A stretch of 64,000 nt of DNA from Muribaculaceae bacterium Isolate-037 (Harlan). GTDB lineage: Bacteria > Bacteroidota > Bacteroidia > Bacteroidales > Muribaculaceae. This document shows, piece after piece, positions 15,133 through 24,059 of this stretch (its first letter is position 1; each line of letters starts with the position of its first letter). The stretch covers positions 1 to 64,000 of the forward strand of contig RIAZ01000005.1 of the NCBI GenBank assembly GCA_003762615.1, written 5' to 3'. Below the pieces are notes generated by a model. That model did not search any database, was not told the origin of the DNA, and saw only the letters and a list, made by a program, of their open reading frames with translations. The translations under genes were made by a program, and so were the position numbers.

Positions 15133-16581
15133 ATGTCTGCATCCCATTACATACTGGGCATTGCCCTTGTCTGTTCATCATGCGGCGATTCCGGCGAGAA
15201 GAAAGTCTCGCTGGAACAGACCCGTGCCGCCATAGAGGTGCGCGATGCCTGGTGTGACGAGCTGAGGCCGGTCGAGATAACGGCTGAAAGTTCGATTGAG
15301 GGTGCGGACCGGATAGGCGTAAGGCTCACTTCCGACGGAACCACAGGCATCGAGCCATTCAACGGTTCCGGCACATTCCGACCGGAGAAACCCACACTGA
15401 CGGTTGACACAGCCTCGACGGTAAGTGCCTGCTGGCCGTTTTCGACTGTTGACACCTTGTCGCTGACCGCTCCGTTCTCGGATCACTTCTATGGATACGA
15501 GACCGGGAGGGCGGTTGGCGAGAAGCTGTCTTTTCAAATTAAATTCCAGAGTTCGATGGCCCTGATCCGATTCTTTTTGCAGAGTGACAACCGAAACGAC
15601 ATGCTTGAATCGCTTGCAATCAAAGGGGATGCCATCATAAACAGAGCAAAGTACATGCCTTATGCCGGCCAATGGATTGAAATATCAGGTGAGGGAAAGC
15701 CTGTGGTGCTTATTTCTGACTGCCTACTTAACAACGGCAGGAATCACGATTTTTATCTTATCCCTTGCGAATCTGCTTCGGATATTGTCCTCTCAGCTAT
15801 GGTCAACGGCAAGGAATATGTTTTCGAGACCAAACTCCCGCCGCTTGCCGCCGGAAGCATGACACAGCTCAATCTTATGGTCGGGCGCGAAGGGAAACTT
15901 ATCCCGAAATCATCATGGGTTGACAATGAGCGCAAGACGGATTTGCGGGAAATAGACGCTGTTGACAGTGTTTCAGTAGGCAACTATCTGCGTAAAGATG
16001 GTCTGATAGTAGCGAAGCGTGACACCCTGACGGTCGCTGTTGTCTTTCAAACAGACGGACGGCATGGGAAAGCAATCGCCATAGAGGATACCGAAGGGAC
16101 TTACTCATTCGGACACAGAACAAATTCCAGCAGTATAATCTTCCCAACTATAGACGGGAAACTTGCTGAGGGAGTGATCAATGATTCATCTTCACCGGAA
16201 GATGAGATGCTGATCTATAAACCGGGAATGCCATATCCGGGTGACACCGCTTTCGGATATAAGGACGGTGCGGAGCTGACATCGATTCTTTTCAAAGGGA
16301 AGGGAAAGGATTATGAATCATCGATGCTGTCTGTGATCAGCAGACAACATGCCAGTTACATACCGACATTGGGGGAGATGGCGGATGCCTACTATTCGAT
16401 TCAGCCATACGCCCACAACGGCCTTGCCGGATTGATTGAACCGTTCACGGGAGAGTATCTTACATGCTCGGAATCATCCGAACATAATTTCTATGGCATC
16501 GATATGGGCAAAGGAGTGGTGATGTCAAATTATTCAAAACAATACGCGCAACTCAAGTTACGACTTTTCTACTTATTCTAA
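15133..16581 (+). CDS. Fimbrillin-like lipoprotein inside the tra operon
   Basis: A 482-residue predicted lipoprotein from the ATG at 15133; an earlier in-frame ATG at 15067 lies inside traF. The N-terminus YILGIALVCSSCGDSG is a lipoprotein signal. The region after it (about 20-270) resembles fimbrillin-type beta-sandwich proteins (VEITAESSIEGADRIGVRLT, then a KLPPLAAGSMTQLNLMV strand typical of such repeats). The C-terminal 100 residues (SYIPTLGEMADAYYSIQP ... YLTCSESSEHNFYGID) have the DUF1566-like lectin-fold pattern seen also in the lipoprotein at 30477. Fimbrillin-like proteins are surface adhesins or pilus subunits; here the gene interrupts traF-traG, suggesting a surface part of the conjugation machine. 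Family assignment is moderate. Confidence 0.62.
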   Translation: MSASHYILGIALVCSSCGDSGEKKVSLEQTRAAIEVRDAWCDELRPVEITAESSIEGADRIGVRLTSDGTTGIEPFNGSGTFRPEKPTLTVDTASTVSACWPFSTVDTLSLTAPFSDHFYGYETGRAVGEKLSFQIKFQSSMALIRFFLQSDNRNDMLESLAIKGDAIINRAKYMPYAGQWIEISGEGKPVVLISDCLLNNGRNHDFYLIPCESASDIVLSAMVNGKEYVFETKLPPLAAGSMTQLNLMVGREGKLIPKSSWVDNERKTDLREIDAVDSVSVGNYLRKDGLIVAKRDTLTVAVVFQTDGRHGKAIAIEDTEGTYSFGHRTNSSSIIFPTIDGKLAEGVINDSSSPEDEMLIYKPGMPYPGDTAFGYKDGAELTSILFKGKGKDYESSMLSVISRQHASYIPTLGEMADAYYSIQPYAHNGLAGLIEPFTGEYLTCSESSEHNFYGIDMGKGVVMSNYSKQYAQLKLRLFYLF

Positions 16582-16590
16582 GACAATAAC

Positions 16591-19290
16591 ATGACCATTT
16601 ACGTCATCATAATATTTCTGGCGATATGTCTCGGCATGGCTGTCTCCGTCTGGGCCTTCGGCACAGGCGGAAAGCGCAGCCGAATATTCCAGGACATATA
16701 CTTCACAATAGAGGAAACCGAAGGCATCGGTGTGCTTTACAGCAAGACCGGTGAGGTGTCGGCCATGATACGGCTTGAGAATCCCGTGGCAAAATTCGGT
16801 GGAAACATCGACGCATATTATGACTATACGAAGCTGTTCTCGGCTATATGCGCCACACTCGGAGAGGATTACGCGCTACACAAGCAGGATATCTTCACAC
16901 GAAAGAAATTTTCTGATGATTCGGGAGAGAAACGTGAGTTCCTTTCCGATTCCTACTTCGGCTATTTCAAGAACCGCGAGTACACAGATTCGTTCACATA
17001 TCTTACAATCACGCAGGAGTGCAAGAAAAGCCGCCTGTTCAGTTATGACGGTAAAAAGTGGCGTGATTTTCTCGTGAAGATCCGCAAGGTCGCCGACCAA
17101 CTCCGTGATGCGGGCATAAAGGCCAGTTTTCTAAACAGGGAGGAAGCTTCTGCCGCTGTTGACCGCTTCTTCGCAATGGACTTTGCGAACAGACGGATTT
17201 CAGTATCCAGTTTCAAAGCTGACGAGGAATGTGTTGGTATGGGTGACAGAAACTGCAAGATATATTCGCTTGTCGATGTTGACTGCATCAACCTCCCGAC
17301 ACAGATACGTCCTTACACAAAGATTGAGGTAAACAACACCTCTCTCCCCGTTGACCTGATGTCGGTGCTTGATTCAATCCCGGAGATTGAGTCCGTTGTC
17401 TACAACCAGATGATATTTATGCCTGGCCAGAAGCGTGAGCTTGCCATGTTGGACAAGAAACGCAACCGCCATGCCTCAGTGCCCAATCCGGGCAACCAGA
17501 TAGCTGTGGAAGATATTGAAAAGGTACAGGAGGTGATTGCACGTGAAAACAAGCAGCTTGTCTATGCCCATTTCAACATCATGGTGACGTGCAGAAAAGG
17601 TGTTGACCTCCAGAAACCGACAAACCACCTTGAGAACGTGTTCGGACGACTCGGCATACACATATCCAGAAAAAGCTATAACCAGCTGGAGCTGTTTGTA
17701 AACTCTTTCCCCGGCAACTGTTTCAAGATGAATCCTGAATACGACCGCTTCCTCACCATTTCCGATGCAGCCATGTGCCTTATGTATAAGGAGCATGCCC
17801 AACACTCGGAAGACACAGCTCTGAAAATATATTACACCGACCGCCAGGGTGTGCCTGTGGCAATCGACATATCAGGCAAGGAAGGGGCAAACAAACTTAC
17901 CGACAACTCCAATTTCTTCTGCCTCGGTCCTTCGGGCAGCGGCAAGAGCTTCCACATGAACAGTGTGGTGCGCCAGCTCCATGAGCAGAACACCGATGTT
18001 GTCATGGTCGATACCGGCAACTCATACGAAGGATTATGCGAATACCTGGGAGGAAAGTATATAGCCTACACCGAGGAGAAGCCTATCACAATGAACCCGT
18101 TCAAAATCAGCCGTGGGGAATACAACATAGAGAAGATTGACTTCCTCAAGAACCTCATATTGATGATATGGAAAGGATCCGACAGCAGAATACCGGAAAT
18201 AGAGTTCCGCATTGTAGAGCAGATAATCATAGACTACTATGATGCCTATTTCAACGGCTTCACGCAGTATTCATCCGAACAGCGCGAGGTGCTGATGAAG
18301 AACTTGTTTGCTGCCGCAAGCCGCAAACATACCAATATGCTCCCTAAAGAGGTGGACGAGATGGTTCGCAAGCAGATAGACGTGCTTGAGGCGCGACGTG
18401 CAGCTCTGAAAGTGACTGAACTGAGCTTCAACTCATTCTTCGACTACTCATTTGACCGTCTGGAGCAGATATGCACGGAGAACGACATAACGACAATCAG
18501 TTACTCGACATATTCTACCATGCTGCAGCCATTCTACAAGGGAGGCGCATATGAGAAAATTCTCAACGAGAATGTCGATTCAACCCTATTTGATGAGACG
18601 TTTATCGTATTCGAAGTGGACGCAATCAAGGAGAACAAAAAACTGTTCCCCATTGTCACGCTGATTATTATGGATGTCTTTCTCCAGAAGATGCGTCTGA
18701 AAAAGAACCGTAAAGTCCTTGTGATTGAAGAGGCTTGGAAAGCCATCGCCTCACCGCTCATGGCTGAGTATATCAAGTATTTATACAAAACCGCCCGTAA
18801 ATTCTGGGCATCGGTCGGAGTGGTGACACAGGAGATCCAGGACATAATCGGTTCAGAAATTGTCAAGGAGGCTATCATCAACAACTCAGATGTTGTGATG
18901 CTTCTCGACCAGTCAAAGTTCAAGGAACGATTTGATGAAATCAAGAAGATTCTTGGACTTACAGACGTGGACTGCAGGAAAATATTCACGATAAACCGGC
19001 TTGAAAACAAGGATGGCCGCTCATTCTTCCGCGAGGTCTTCATAAGGCGTGGCGCCGACGGTAATGTATTCGGGGTCGAGGAACCACGGGAGTGCTACAT
19101 GACCTATACGACAGAACGGGCGGAGAAGGAAGCCCTCAAGCTATATAAGCGTCAGCTTGGATGCTCGCATCAGCAGGCCATCGAAGTGTATTGCCGGGAC
19201 TGGAGTTTATCCGGCATTTCAAAATCACTTGCGTTTGCCCAAAAGGTGAACAGCGAAGGAAAAGTATTGAATCTACAGCCAATTAAATAA
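16591..19290 (+). CDS. traG: TraG-type VirB4 conjugation ATPase
   Basis: An 899-residue ATPase that powers pilus assembly and DNA transfer at the cytoplasmic face of the type IV channel. An N-terminal membrane helix (about 2-22) is followed by the TraG N-terminal region. Walker A LGPSGSGKSFH lies at about 446-456 and Walker B KVLVIEEAWKAIASP at about 707-721. VTQEIQDIIGSEIVKEAIIN (about 744-763) is the Gln-containing sensor motif of VirB4 proteins. The length and motif spacing are normal for the Bacteroidales family. It is separated from traF only by the lipoprotein gene. Confidence 0.95.
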   Translation: MTIYVIIIFLAICLGMAVSVWAFGTGGKRSRIFQDIYFTIEETEGIGVLYSKTGEVSAMIRLENPVAKFGGNIDAYYDYTKLFSAICATLGEDYALHKQDIFTRKKFSDDSGEKREFLSDSYFGYFKNREYTDSFTYLTITQECKKSRLFSYDGKKWRDFLVKIRKVADQLRDAGIKASFLNREEASAAVDRFFAMDFANRRISVSSFKADEECVGMGDRNCKIYSLVDVDCINLPTQIRPYTKIEVNNTSLPVDLMSVLDSIPEIESVVYNQMIFMPGQKRELAMLDKKRNRHASVPNPGNQIAVEDIEKVQEVIARENKQLVYAHFNIMVTCRKGVDLQKPTNHLENVFGRLGIHISRKSYNQLELFVNSFPGNCFKMNPEYDRFLTISDAAMCLMYKEHAQHSEDTALKIYYTDRQGVPVAIDISGKEGANKLTDNSNFFCLGPSGSGKSFHMNSVVRQLHEQNTDVVMVDTGNSYEGLCEYLGGKYIAYTEEKPITMNPFKISRGEYNIEKIDFLKNLILMIWKGSDSRIPEIEFRIVEQIIIDYYDAYFNGFTQYSSEQREVLMKNLFAAASRKHTNMLPKEVDEMVRKQIDVLEARRAALKVTELSFNSFFDYSFDRLEQICTENDITTISYSTYSTMLQPFYKGGAYEKILNENVDSTLFDETFIVFEVDAIKENKKLFPIVTLIIMDVFLQKMRLKKNRKVLVIEEAWKAIASPLMAEYIKYLYKTARKFWASVGVVTQEIQDIIGSEIVKEAIINNSDVVMLLDQSKFKERFDEIKKILGLTDVDCRKIFTINRLENKDGRSFFREVFIRRGADGNVFGVEEPRECYMTYTTERAEKEALKLYKRQLGCSHQQAIEVYCRDWSLSGISKSLAFAQKVNSEGKVLNLQPIK

Positions 19291-19304
19291 AAAAACAGAA
19301 CAAT

Positions 19305-19525
19305 ATGGAAAAAGAACTGATGCATACATTCCTGAATACGCTCTTCTGGTCCGAGACCGGGAGCAATCCCATCACACGCCGGTATGCGCACAATCTCGTT
19401 GCAGCCGGTATCACCGACTTGTGGACTCTTCTGAAACCGACAGCGGGAGTCTGATAGCCATACACGGTATCGGTCCAAATTTCATCAAGACACTCGAGAG
19501 TTACAAATCTGAGAAAGGGCTGTAA
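19305..19525 (+). pseudogene. Small HhH-domain protein with a one-base frameshift
   Basis: The first frame from the ATG at 19305 gives 49 residues to a TGA at 19452. The second frame continues directly with a helix-hairpin-helix motif (SLIAIHGIGPNFIKTLESYK) to a TAA at 19523-19525, two bases before the next gene. Adding one A in the CTGAAACCG stretch near 19431-19439 joins them into a smooth 73-residue protein, LWTLLK-TDSGS-LIAIHGIG. The intact product would be a small DNA-binding protein related to RadC or UvrC-like HhH domains. Either the gene is broken, the frame is recoded, or the base is missing from the assembly. Confidence 0.6.
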
Positions 19526-19527
19526 AC

Positions 19528-22077
19528 ATGAACCGCATTCTGCTTATTATCATTATGTGCCTTGTCGGAACGACTGCCTCCGCACAGTATGCCAATATCA
19601 ACTACGACGCCAAGACAGTCGCGGCAATGGCAGCGGCCTATGGCGCGGAGACCGCATCGGAGGCATACTACAATGAGCAGGTGAAGAAGATTCTTGAGAA
19701 GTACACCTCTGCGGAAGTGGCTGCTGCCGCCATCTTCTCATCGAAGTTCCTTGACAGAAAGGCCCTTACCGATCTTGGTATCTGGAGTAGTCCCACCGAG
19801 AATTATTACTACAAACGCATTTACCGCATGGTGTCCGCCAAAATCATCCCCAAGATTCTGGTGGTCGCCCGGATGATGCTTGAGCAACCGCAGAACGCCC
19901 TGTATTGGGGGTGCTATCTGATGAAGATATGCGATGAGACCAAAGCCCTGTGCATGCAGTTTGAATCGGTTGTCACCAACAGCAGGCTCGGTTTCTCCGA
20001 CATAGATTTCCTTGAGTTATGCCCGGAGGTGCGCCAACTGTTCGAGTTCGCACAATACAACATAGTCAACTGGGACAACATGCAGAAAATGCTCTCAGAG
20101 GCACCCGAACATTTCACCAAGGAAAATCTTAAGGCGGATGCTGAAAACCTGTATAACATAGCCGTGGGAATAGCTTCGTCAGCAGCCCAGGACATAATGA
20201 ACGACATTCTCCGTGGCTCCGATTTCAGCGGGCTGATGCAGGGGAAGATAACCGGCATATATGACGCAGTGGTTAGTTGCGAGCGCATCTACGGCAACAT
20301 AAACAACCTTACAGCCGGAAAGATACTCGACATCGTAGGCTCTCCTGAAAATGTGCATCGACTGTTCAATATCTCCGACTACAACATTGCAGGATGGGTG
20401 ACGGACTATGTGGACAGGGCGGACGGACAGTATTACACACAGCGATGGTATATATACCGTCGTGAGTCCGGTTCGGAAGTTGTCTGCAACTACAATCCTC
20501 CTACGGATAACAATTCAATCCTCTATGGTTCGCCCTGGTATCGGGTGAACACAACCGATCCGAACTATTATCCTCCGGCGGCTGTCGTGGAAGCTGCGTT
20601 GAGCAATTCCGAGCGACATGCCGGATGGTCGAGAGCGAAGGTTGACCAGCTCAACCGTCAGGATGACAGCTACCGCTACTCCATGAACTACCACAGGAAC
20701 GGCTACATCCTAAACCGTGGCGGGAAGCAGTACGGAAAAGCATACGCATATTCCATCAGCGTGACCAAATCATGGAACTGGACGGAAGAAGTCTACGAGG
20801 ATGTATTCGATTCCTACAATATGGACCTTGCCACATTCCAGAAGCAGATGCAGGCCAAGCTTGCCTCGTACAACGACAATGAGGAAGGGACTGTGTATCA
20901 GCTCGGATACGACGGGCGCAACTACTACACCGCTTCCGATGCAGGGAAACTGAAAGGGACGGAGAGTGTGATTGTATCGGTGACATGCCATGACGGGGCG
21001 AAACTCATGAACGGTACCACGCAGTACAAGTGCAAGAGCTGCGGAGCATCCGTAAGCAATCATACAAAGGATTGTGTGATGAAATCCACCCTGACCGGCA
21101 ACGAGGGTAACGACACGTCGGAGCTTGACCGCCTGGAGACAGAATACCGCAATACGATTACGTTGCTGCAATCCCAGATCCGGCAGCTCGAAAACACCAA
21201 TGCCGAACTTGTCAGGCAGATTGCATCCGCGTCTGTTGAAGAAGCTGCGGTTCTCAGGCAAAAATACAATGCCAACCAGAACGAGATCAACCGTCTGAAA
21301 GGCGAGCTGACAACGGCGCAGGGCAAATTGAAGGAAGTTCTGCAAGCCAAGGAGGAGGCATCGCAGGACAATGACATCCAGACCGATGACTACTACCGCA
21401 TCCCGGCCATCATGCATGACTGCAGGACAGCATACAGTCTTACATGGAACAGCGACGGACATTGGTCAGGCAATACCTATATCCGGACTGCCACCACCCC
21501 GAATATCAACGGGACAATAACATTCAAGGCCACCATATCAATAGCGAGGAAGCCGAAATATTTCCTCGGTATCAAGATACACCGTGCCATTGTGCAGATT
21601 GACTATGAGCTGACGGCAGAATACTCGGACACGCAGGTTGTCGAGATAATCAATCTTGACCCCGGGAAGAGTGAGGCGGAGAAGCAGAAACAGGTCAATG
21701 ACCGGATATCGGCAATCGCCCGCGACTACCCCAACTGTCAGATCGATACCCAATATGTCAGGAATAACCCGGCGGAAACGGATGACACAGAGGACACATA
21801 CCATCTTCTGTGGTCATCAGACCGTCTGGAAATCGCCCGTGGCGTTGACATGCGGCTGCACAAGATTTATGCCGACCTTGTGTCGATAGAGAAGATGATG
21901 AACTACAAACGCTCGATAATTGACGTGCTGCTCTCAATCGCACCCCCCGTCAATGACGAGCAGGGGCGCAGACAGACGCTGATACAGCAAGCCCGGCGCC
22001 GCTGGCTCCGCAATGCAGCCAACGCACACCACTCAGACATGTATAACGGAAAATATGATGACGACATCGATGAATAG
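19528..22077 (+). CDS. Large secreted T4SS-associated protein with zinc knuckle and coiled coil
   Basis: An 849-residue protein that I do not recognise as a named family. A clear signal peptide (ILLIIIMCLVGTTASAQ) directs it to the periplasm. The first 300 residues are alpha-helical and repetitive (AKTVAAMAAAYGAETASEAY). A Tyr-rich middle follows, then a Cys4-like knuckle at about 502-516 (CKSCGASVSNHTKDC), a coiled coil at about 527-612 and a beta-rich domain (about 640-750). The last 40 residues hold the motif LIQQARRRWLRNA, shared with four other secreted proteins in this window. It overlaps the next gene by 8 bases. It probably lines or caps the channel in place of a VirB5/TraI-type protein. 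Confidence 0.6.
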   Translation: MNRILLIIIMCLVGTTASAQYANINYDAKTVAAMAAAYGAETASEAYYNEQVKKILEKYTSAEVAAAAIFSSKFLDRKALTDLGIWSSPTENYYYKRIYRMVSAKIIPKILVVARMMLEQPQNALYWGCYLMKICDETKALCMQFESVVTNSRLGFSDIDFLELCPEVRQLFEFAQYNIVNWDNMQKMLSEAPEHFTKENLKADAENLYNIAVGIASSAAQDIMNDILRGSDFSGLMQGKITGIYDAVVSCERIYGNINNLTAGKILDIVGSPENVHRLFNISDYNIAGWVTDYVDRADGQYYTQRWYIYRRESGSEVVCNYNPPTDNNSILYGSPWYRVNTTDPNYYPPAAVVEAALSNSERHAGWSRAKVDQLNRQDDSYRYSMNYHRNGYILNRGGKQYGKAYAYSISVTKSWNWTEEVYEDVFDSYNMDLATFQKQMQAKLASYNDNEEGTVYQLGYDGRNYYTASDAGKLKGTESVIVSVTCHDGAKLMNGTTQYKCKSCGASVSNHTKDCVMKSTLTGNEGNDTSELDRLETEYRNTITLLQSQIRQLENTNAELVRQIASASVEEAAVLRQKYNANQNEINRLKGELTTAQGKLKEVLQAKEEASQDNDIQTDDYYRIPAIMHDCRTAYSLTWNSDGHWSGNTYIRTATTPNINGTITFKATISIARKPKYFLGIKIHRAIVQIDYELTAEYSDTQVVEIINLDPGKSEAEKQKQVNDRISAIARDYPNCQIDTQYVRNNPAETDDTEDTYHLLWSSDRLEIARGVDMRLHKIYADLVSIEKMMNYKRSIIDVLLSIAPPVNDEQGRRQTLIQQARRRWLRNAANAHHSDMYNGKYDDDIDE

Positions 22078-22795
22078 ACTGATACTCATGATAGCGATTC
22101 TGTTCCCTCTGTGTGCCAAAGCACAGTGGACTTTCGACGTGGGTTCTGTGGAGGCATACATTGCCGACCACAAGAACCAGAAAAGCCTGTTGCTTGCCCG
22201 TTACACCTTGGAAATGAGCAACCAGCTTCTTCATGAGTATTCTGCGGATGCCGCCCATGAATACAAGGAGTTGAACTTTGACCTTGACAATTACACGAGA
22301 GCCTTCGATGTCATCGACATAATATATCAGTCGACCAGAACGGCTCTCAATGTCAGGGATACATACACCAACATTTCCGGGAATGTCGGGAAATACAAAC
22401 GTATGCTGACTGACTTCCATGAGAAATGCCTCAGCCGTGGCGACATTGAGCCGTCAGACACTCTGATTATCACCGTAAACCTGAGATGCATAAAAAAGAT
22501 AGGGAATGAAGCGGAGAATCTATACCGCTCGATGACCGACCTTGTGCTTTATGCAACCGGGGCGGCCGCCTGTTCCACATCTGACCTCATGATGGTTCTG
22601 AACTCGATAAACCAGTCTCTTGACAATATCAGGATTCAGCTTAATTCAGCCTATTTCGACACATGGAGATACATACAGGTCAGAATCGGATATTGGAAGG
22701 CATCGGTCTACCGGAACAGATCGCTGAGGGAAATAATTGACGACGCTTTCGGAAGATGGCGTGGCGCCGGATATCTGAACAATACAAAAGAATGA
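22070..22795 (+). CDS. Secreted helical protein with C-terminal RWR motif (VirB5-like candidate)
   Basis: A 241-residue secreted protein. The start ATG at 22070 overlaps the previous stop and gives a good signal peptide (LILMIAILFPLCAKAQ). The mature part is alpha-helical, with an N-terminal helix AYIADHKNQKSLLLARYTLE and a C-terminal IIDDAFGRWRGAG. This architecture is like the periplasmic VirB5/TraI (DUF4141) proteins of Bacteroidales tra operons, although the sequence is different. It overlaps the next gene by ATGA. The VirB5-like role is inferred from position between traG and traJ. Confidence 0.6.
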   Translation: MNRLILMIAILFPLCAKAQWTFDVGSVEAYIADHKNQKSLLLARYTLEMSNQLLHEYSADAAHEYKELNFDLDNYTRAFDVIDIIYQSTRTALNVRDTYTNISGNVGKYKRMLTDFHEKCLSRGDIEPSDTLIITVNLRCIKKIGNEAENLYRSMTDLVLYATGAAACSTSDLMMVLNSINQSLDNIRIQLNSAYFDTWRYIQVRIGYWKASVYRNRSLREIIDDAFGRWRGAGYLNNTKE

Positions 22796-23529
22796 AACGA
22801 ACTTATCTGCCCGTGATGCTGATATGCGTATCCATGTCGGCAACGGCACAGCGTGTGACCTACAACCACGATGACGCAAAGATGAATCAGGTGACGGTAC
22901 AGGAGACGGGTGCAGGCACGCTTACACCTGACCTGTACTACTCCATTCTCCACAGCCGCTACAAGAAAAAGGCTCAGGCGGAGAACAAAATGACATTCAG
23001 GACCGCTGCCGGGATCTCAGCCTATCAGCAGATAGACGATTCCGAGAAACTTGACTCCGTGATGTTGAGGCGCGCCGAGATTGAGGCTCTCAACATGGCG
23101 GACAGGCAGGTTGACCTCGCATGGCTTGCCGAGAGCAAGAAGATCGAGGCGAAGATGTCCGACTTTCAGCGAAACATAAACCGCATTACGGCGGTTGGAG
23201 GCAAGAACGCTGACCAGCGGCTATGGCGAGAGTATTACAACAAGTTTACGACCGCAATAACAGCCGTAAAGCAGGCCTATATGCCAAACTCGCAACGCAA
23301 GAAAGAGTATCTGCGGATATACACGGACATAACCAAGGCCAATGACGACCTGATAAGATTCCTAGTGCATCTCAACAGTCGCGGCGAAACAACAAGACTT
23401 CTGGCGGCTGGCTATCGTAAGCCCGACAACAGAGCGGGCATAGCGCAGGCGGCGATGAACCGTTGGCGCGGAGCCGGATGGTCGACAAAAAGCGGGAATG
23501 GGGCACAATCAGACCATCGGTACCGGTAG
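22792..23529 (+). CDS. Secreted helical protein with C-terminal RWR motif, second in series
   Basis: A 245-residue secreted protein from the ATG at 22792 (ATGA overlap). The signal peptide is TYLPVMLICVSMSATAQ. The mature region is helical and basic, with a long charged helix (AEIEALNMADRQVDLAWLAE) and the C-terminal IAQAAMNRWRGAGWS, nearly identical in pattern to the preceding protein. It probably belongs to the same functional group at the periplasmic face of the secretion channel. The upstream ATG at 22756 would place the start inside the previous gene and spoil the signal peptide. Confidence 0.6.
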   Translation: MKRTYLPVMLICVSMSATAQRVTYNHDDAKMNQVTVQETGAGTLTPDLYYSILHSRYKKKAQAENKMTFRTAAGISAYQQIDDSEKLDSVMLRRAEIEALNMADRQVDLAWLAESKKIEAKMSDFQRNINRITAVGGKNADQRLWREYYNKFTTAITAVKQAYMPNSQRKKEYLRIYTDITKANDDLIRFLVHLNSRGETTRLLAAGYRKPDNRAGIAQAAMNRWRGAGWSTKSGNGAQSDHRYR

Positions 23530-23636
23530 GGAATCGTCATTACGACGCTTCCTGACAGACCGGCAGTCAGGGATTCACTGATTTATAAACTGAATGGAAA
23601 ATAACCAAAAATAATCATAACCATAACTAAATATCA

Positions 23637-24059
23637 ATGGATAGAGCAATTCAGACGATTCAGTGTGAGTTTCCGGGGGGAACCACCACATTAGTGTTGA
23701 CTTCAGCAATGGAAGTGTGCCTGAGGGCATACGAGACCGCGCGGCTGTTCGGCTTCCGGGATGACAAGGAGTGTATCCGCAACCATGCGGAAAATCCGTT
23801 CATGGTGATTCCTGAGACAGCCGGAGGAAACCAGCCGGTAAAGTGCATCACTTTTGACGACATGTATGCAATCGCATCAAAATCGCGTCTCGCAAATGCC
23901 GGGGTCATCGCGGACAAACTCCAGATAACGGGTCAGAAATTGAAGATAAAAATTCTGAAGTTAGACAACATGTTCATCAGCGATGACCTCCATTTCGCCA
24001 TTGACGGCTTGAAAAATCTCCGCAAGCAGCTTGATGAAATTCTTGTAGACCTTGAATAG
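23637..24059 (+). CDS. Hypothetical protein between the secreted proteins and TraJ
   Basis: A 140-residue soluble protein of unknown function. ETARLFGFRDDKECIRNHAE near 34-53 faintly recalls the Bro-N/antirepressor fold, and the C-terminal 45 residues form a charged helical tail (DGLKNLRKQLDEILVDLE). The 107-base gap before it has a 6-bp hairpin (CCTGAC/GTCAGG at 23551-23571). Its stop TAG overlaps the GTG start of traJ, so the two are coupled. Confidence 0.55.
   Translation: MDRAIQTIQCEFPGGTTTLVLTSAMEVCLRAYETARLFGFRDDKECIRNHAENPFMVIPETAGGNQPVKCITFDDMYAIASKSRLANAGVIADKLQITGQKLKIKILKLDNMFISDDLHFAIDGLKNLRKQLDEILVDLE

Noticed and set aside
20770..21462. Minus-strand frame of 230 codons inside the 849-residue gene
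   Set aside because: It is an antisense shadow; the sense strand has a signal peptide, coiled coil and operon coupling.
23551..23571. Terminator between the secreted proteins and the 23637 gene
   Set aside because: The stem is only 6 bp with no T-run, and the operon continues with coupled genes; at most it is a weak attenuator.
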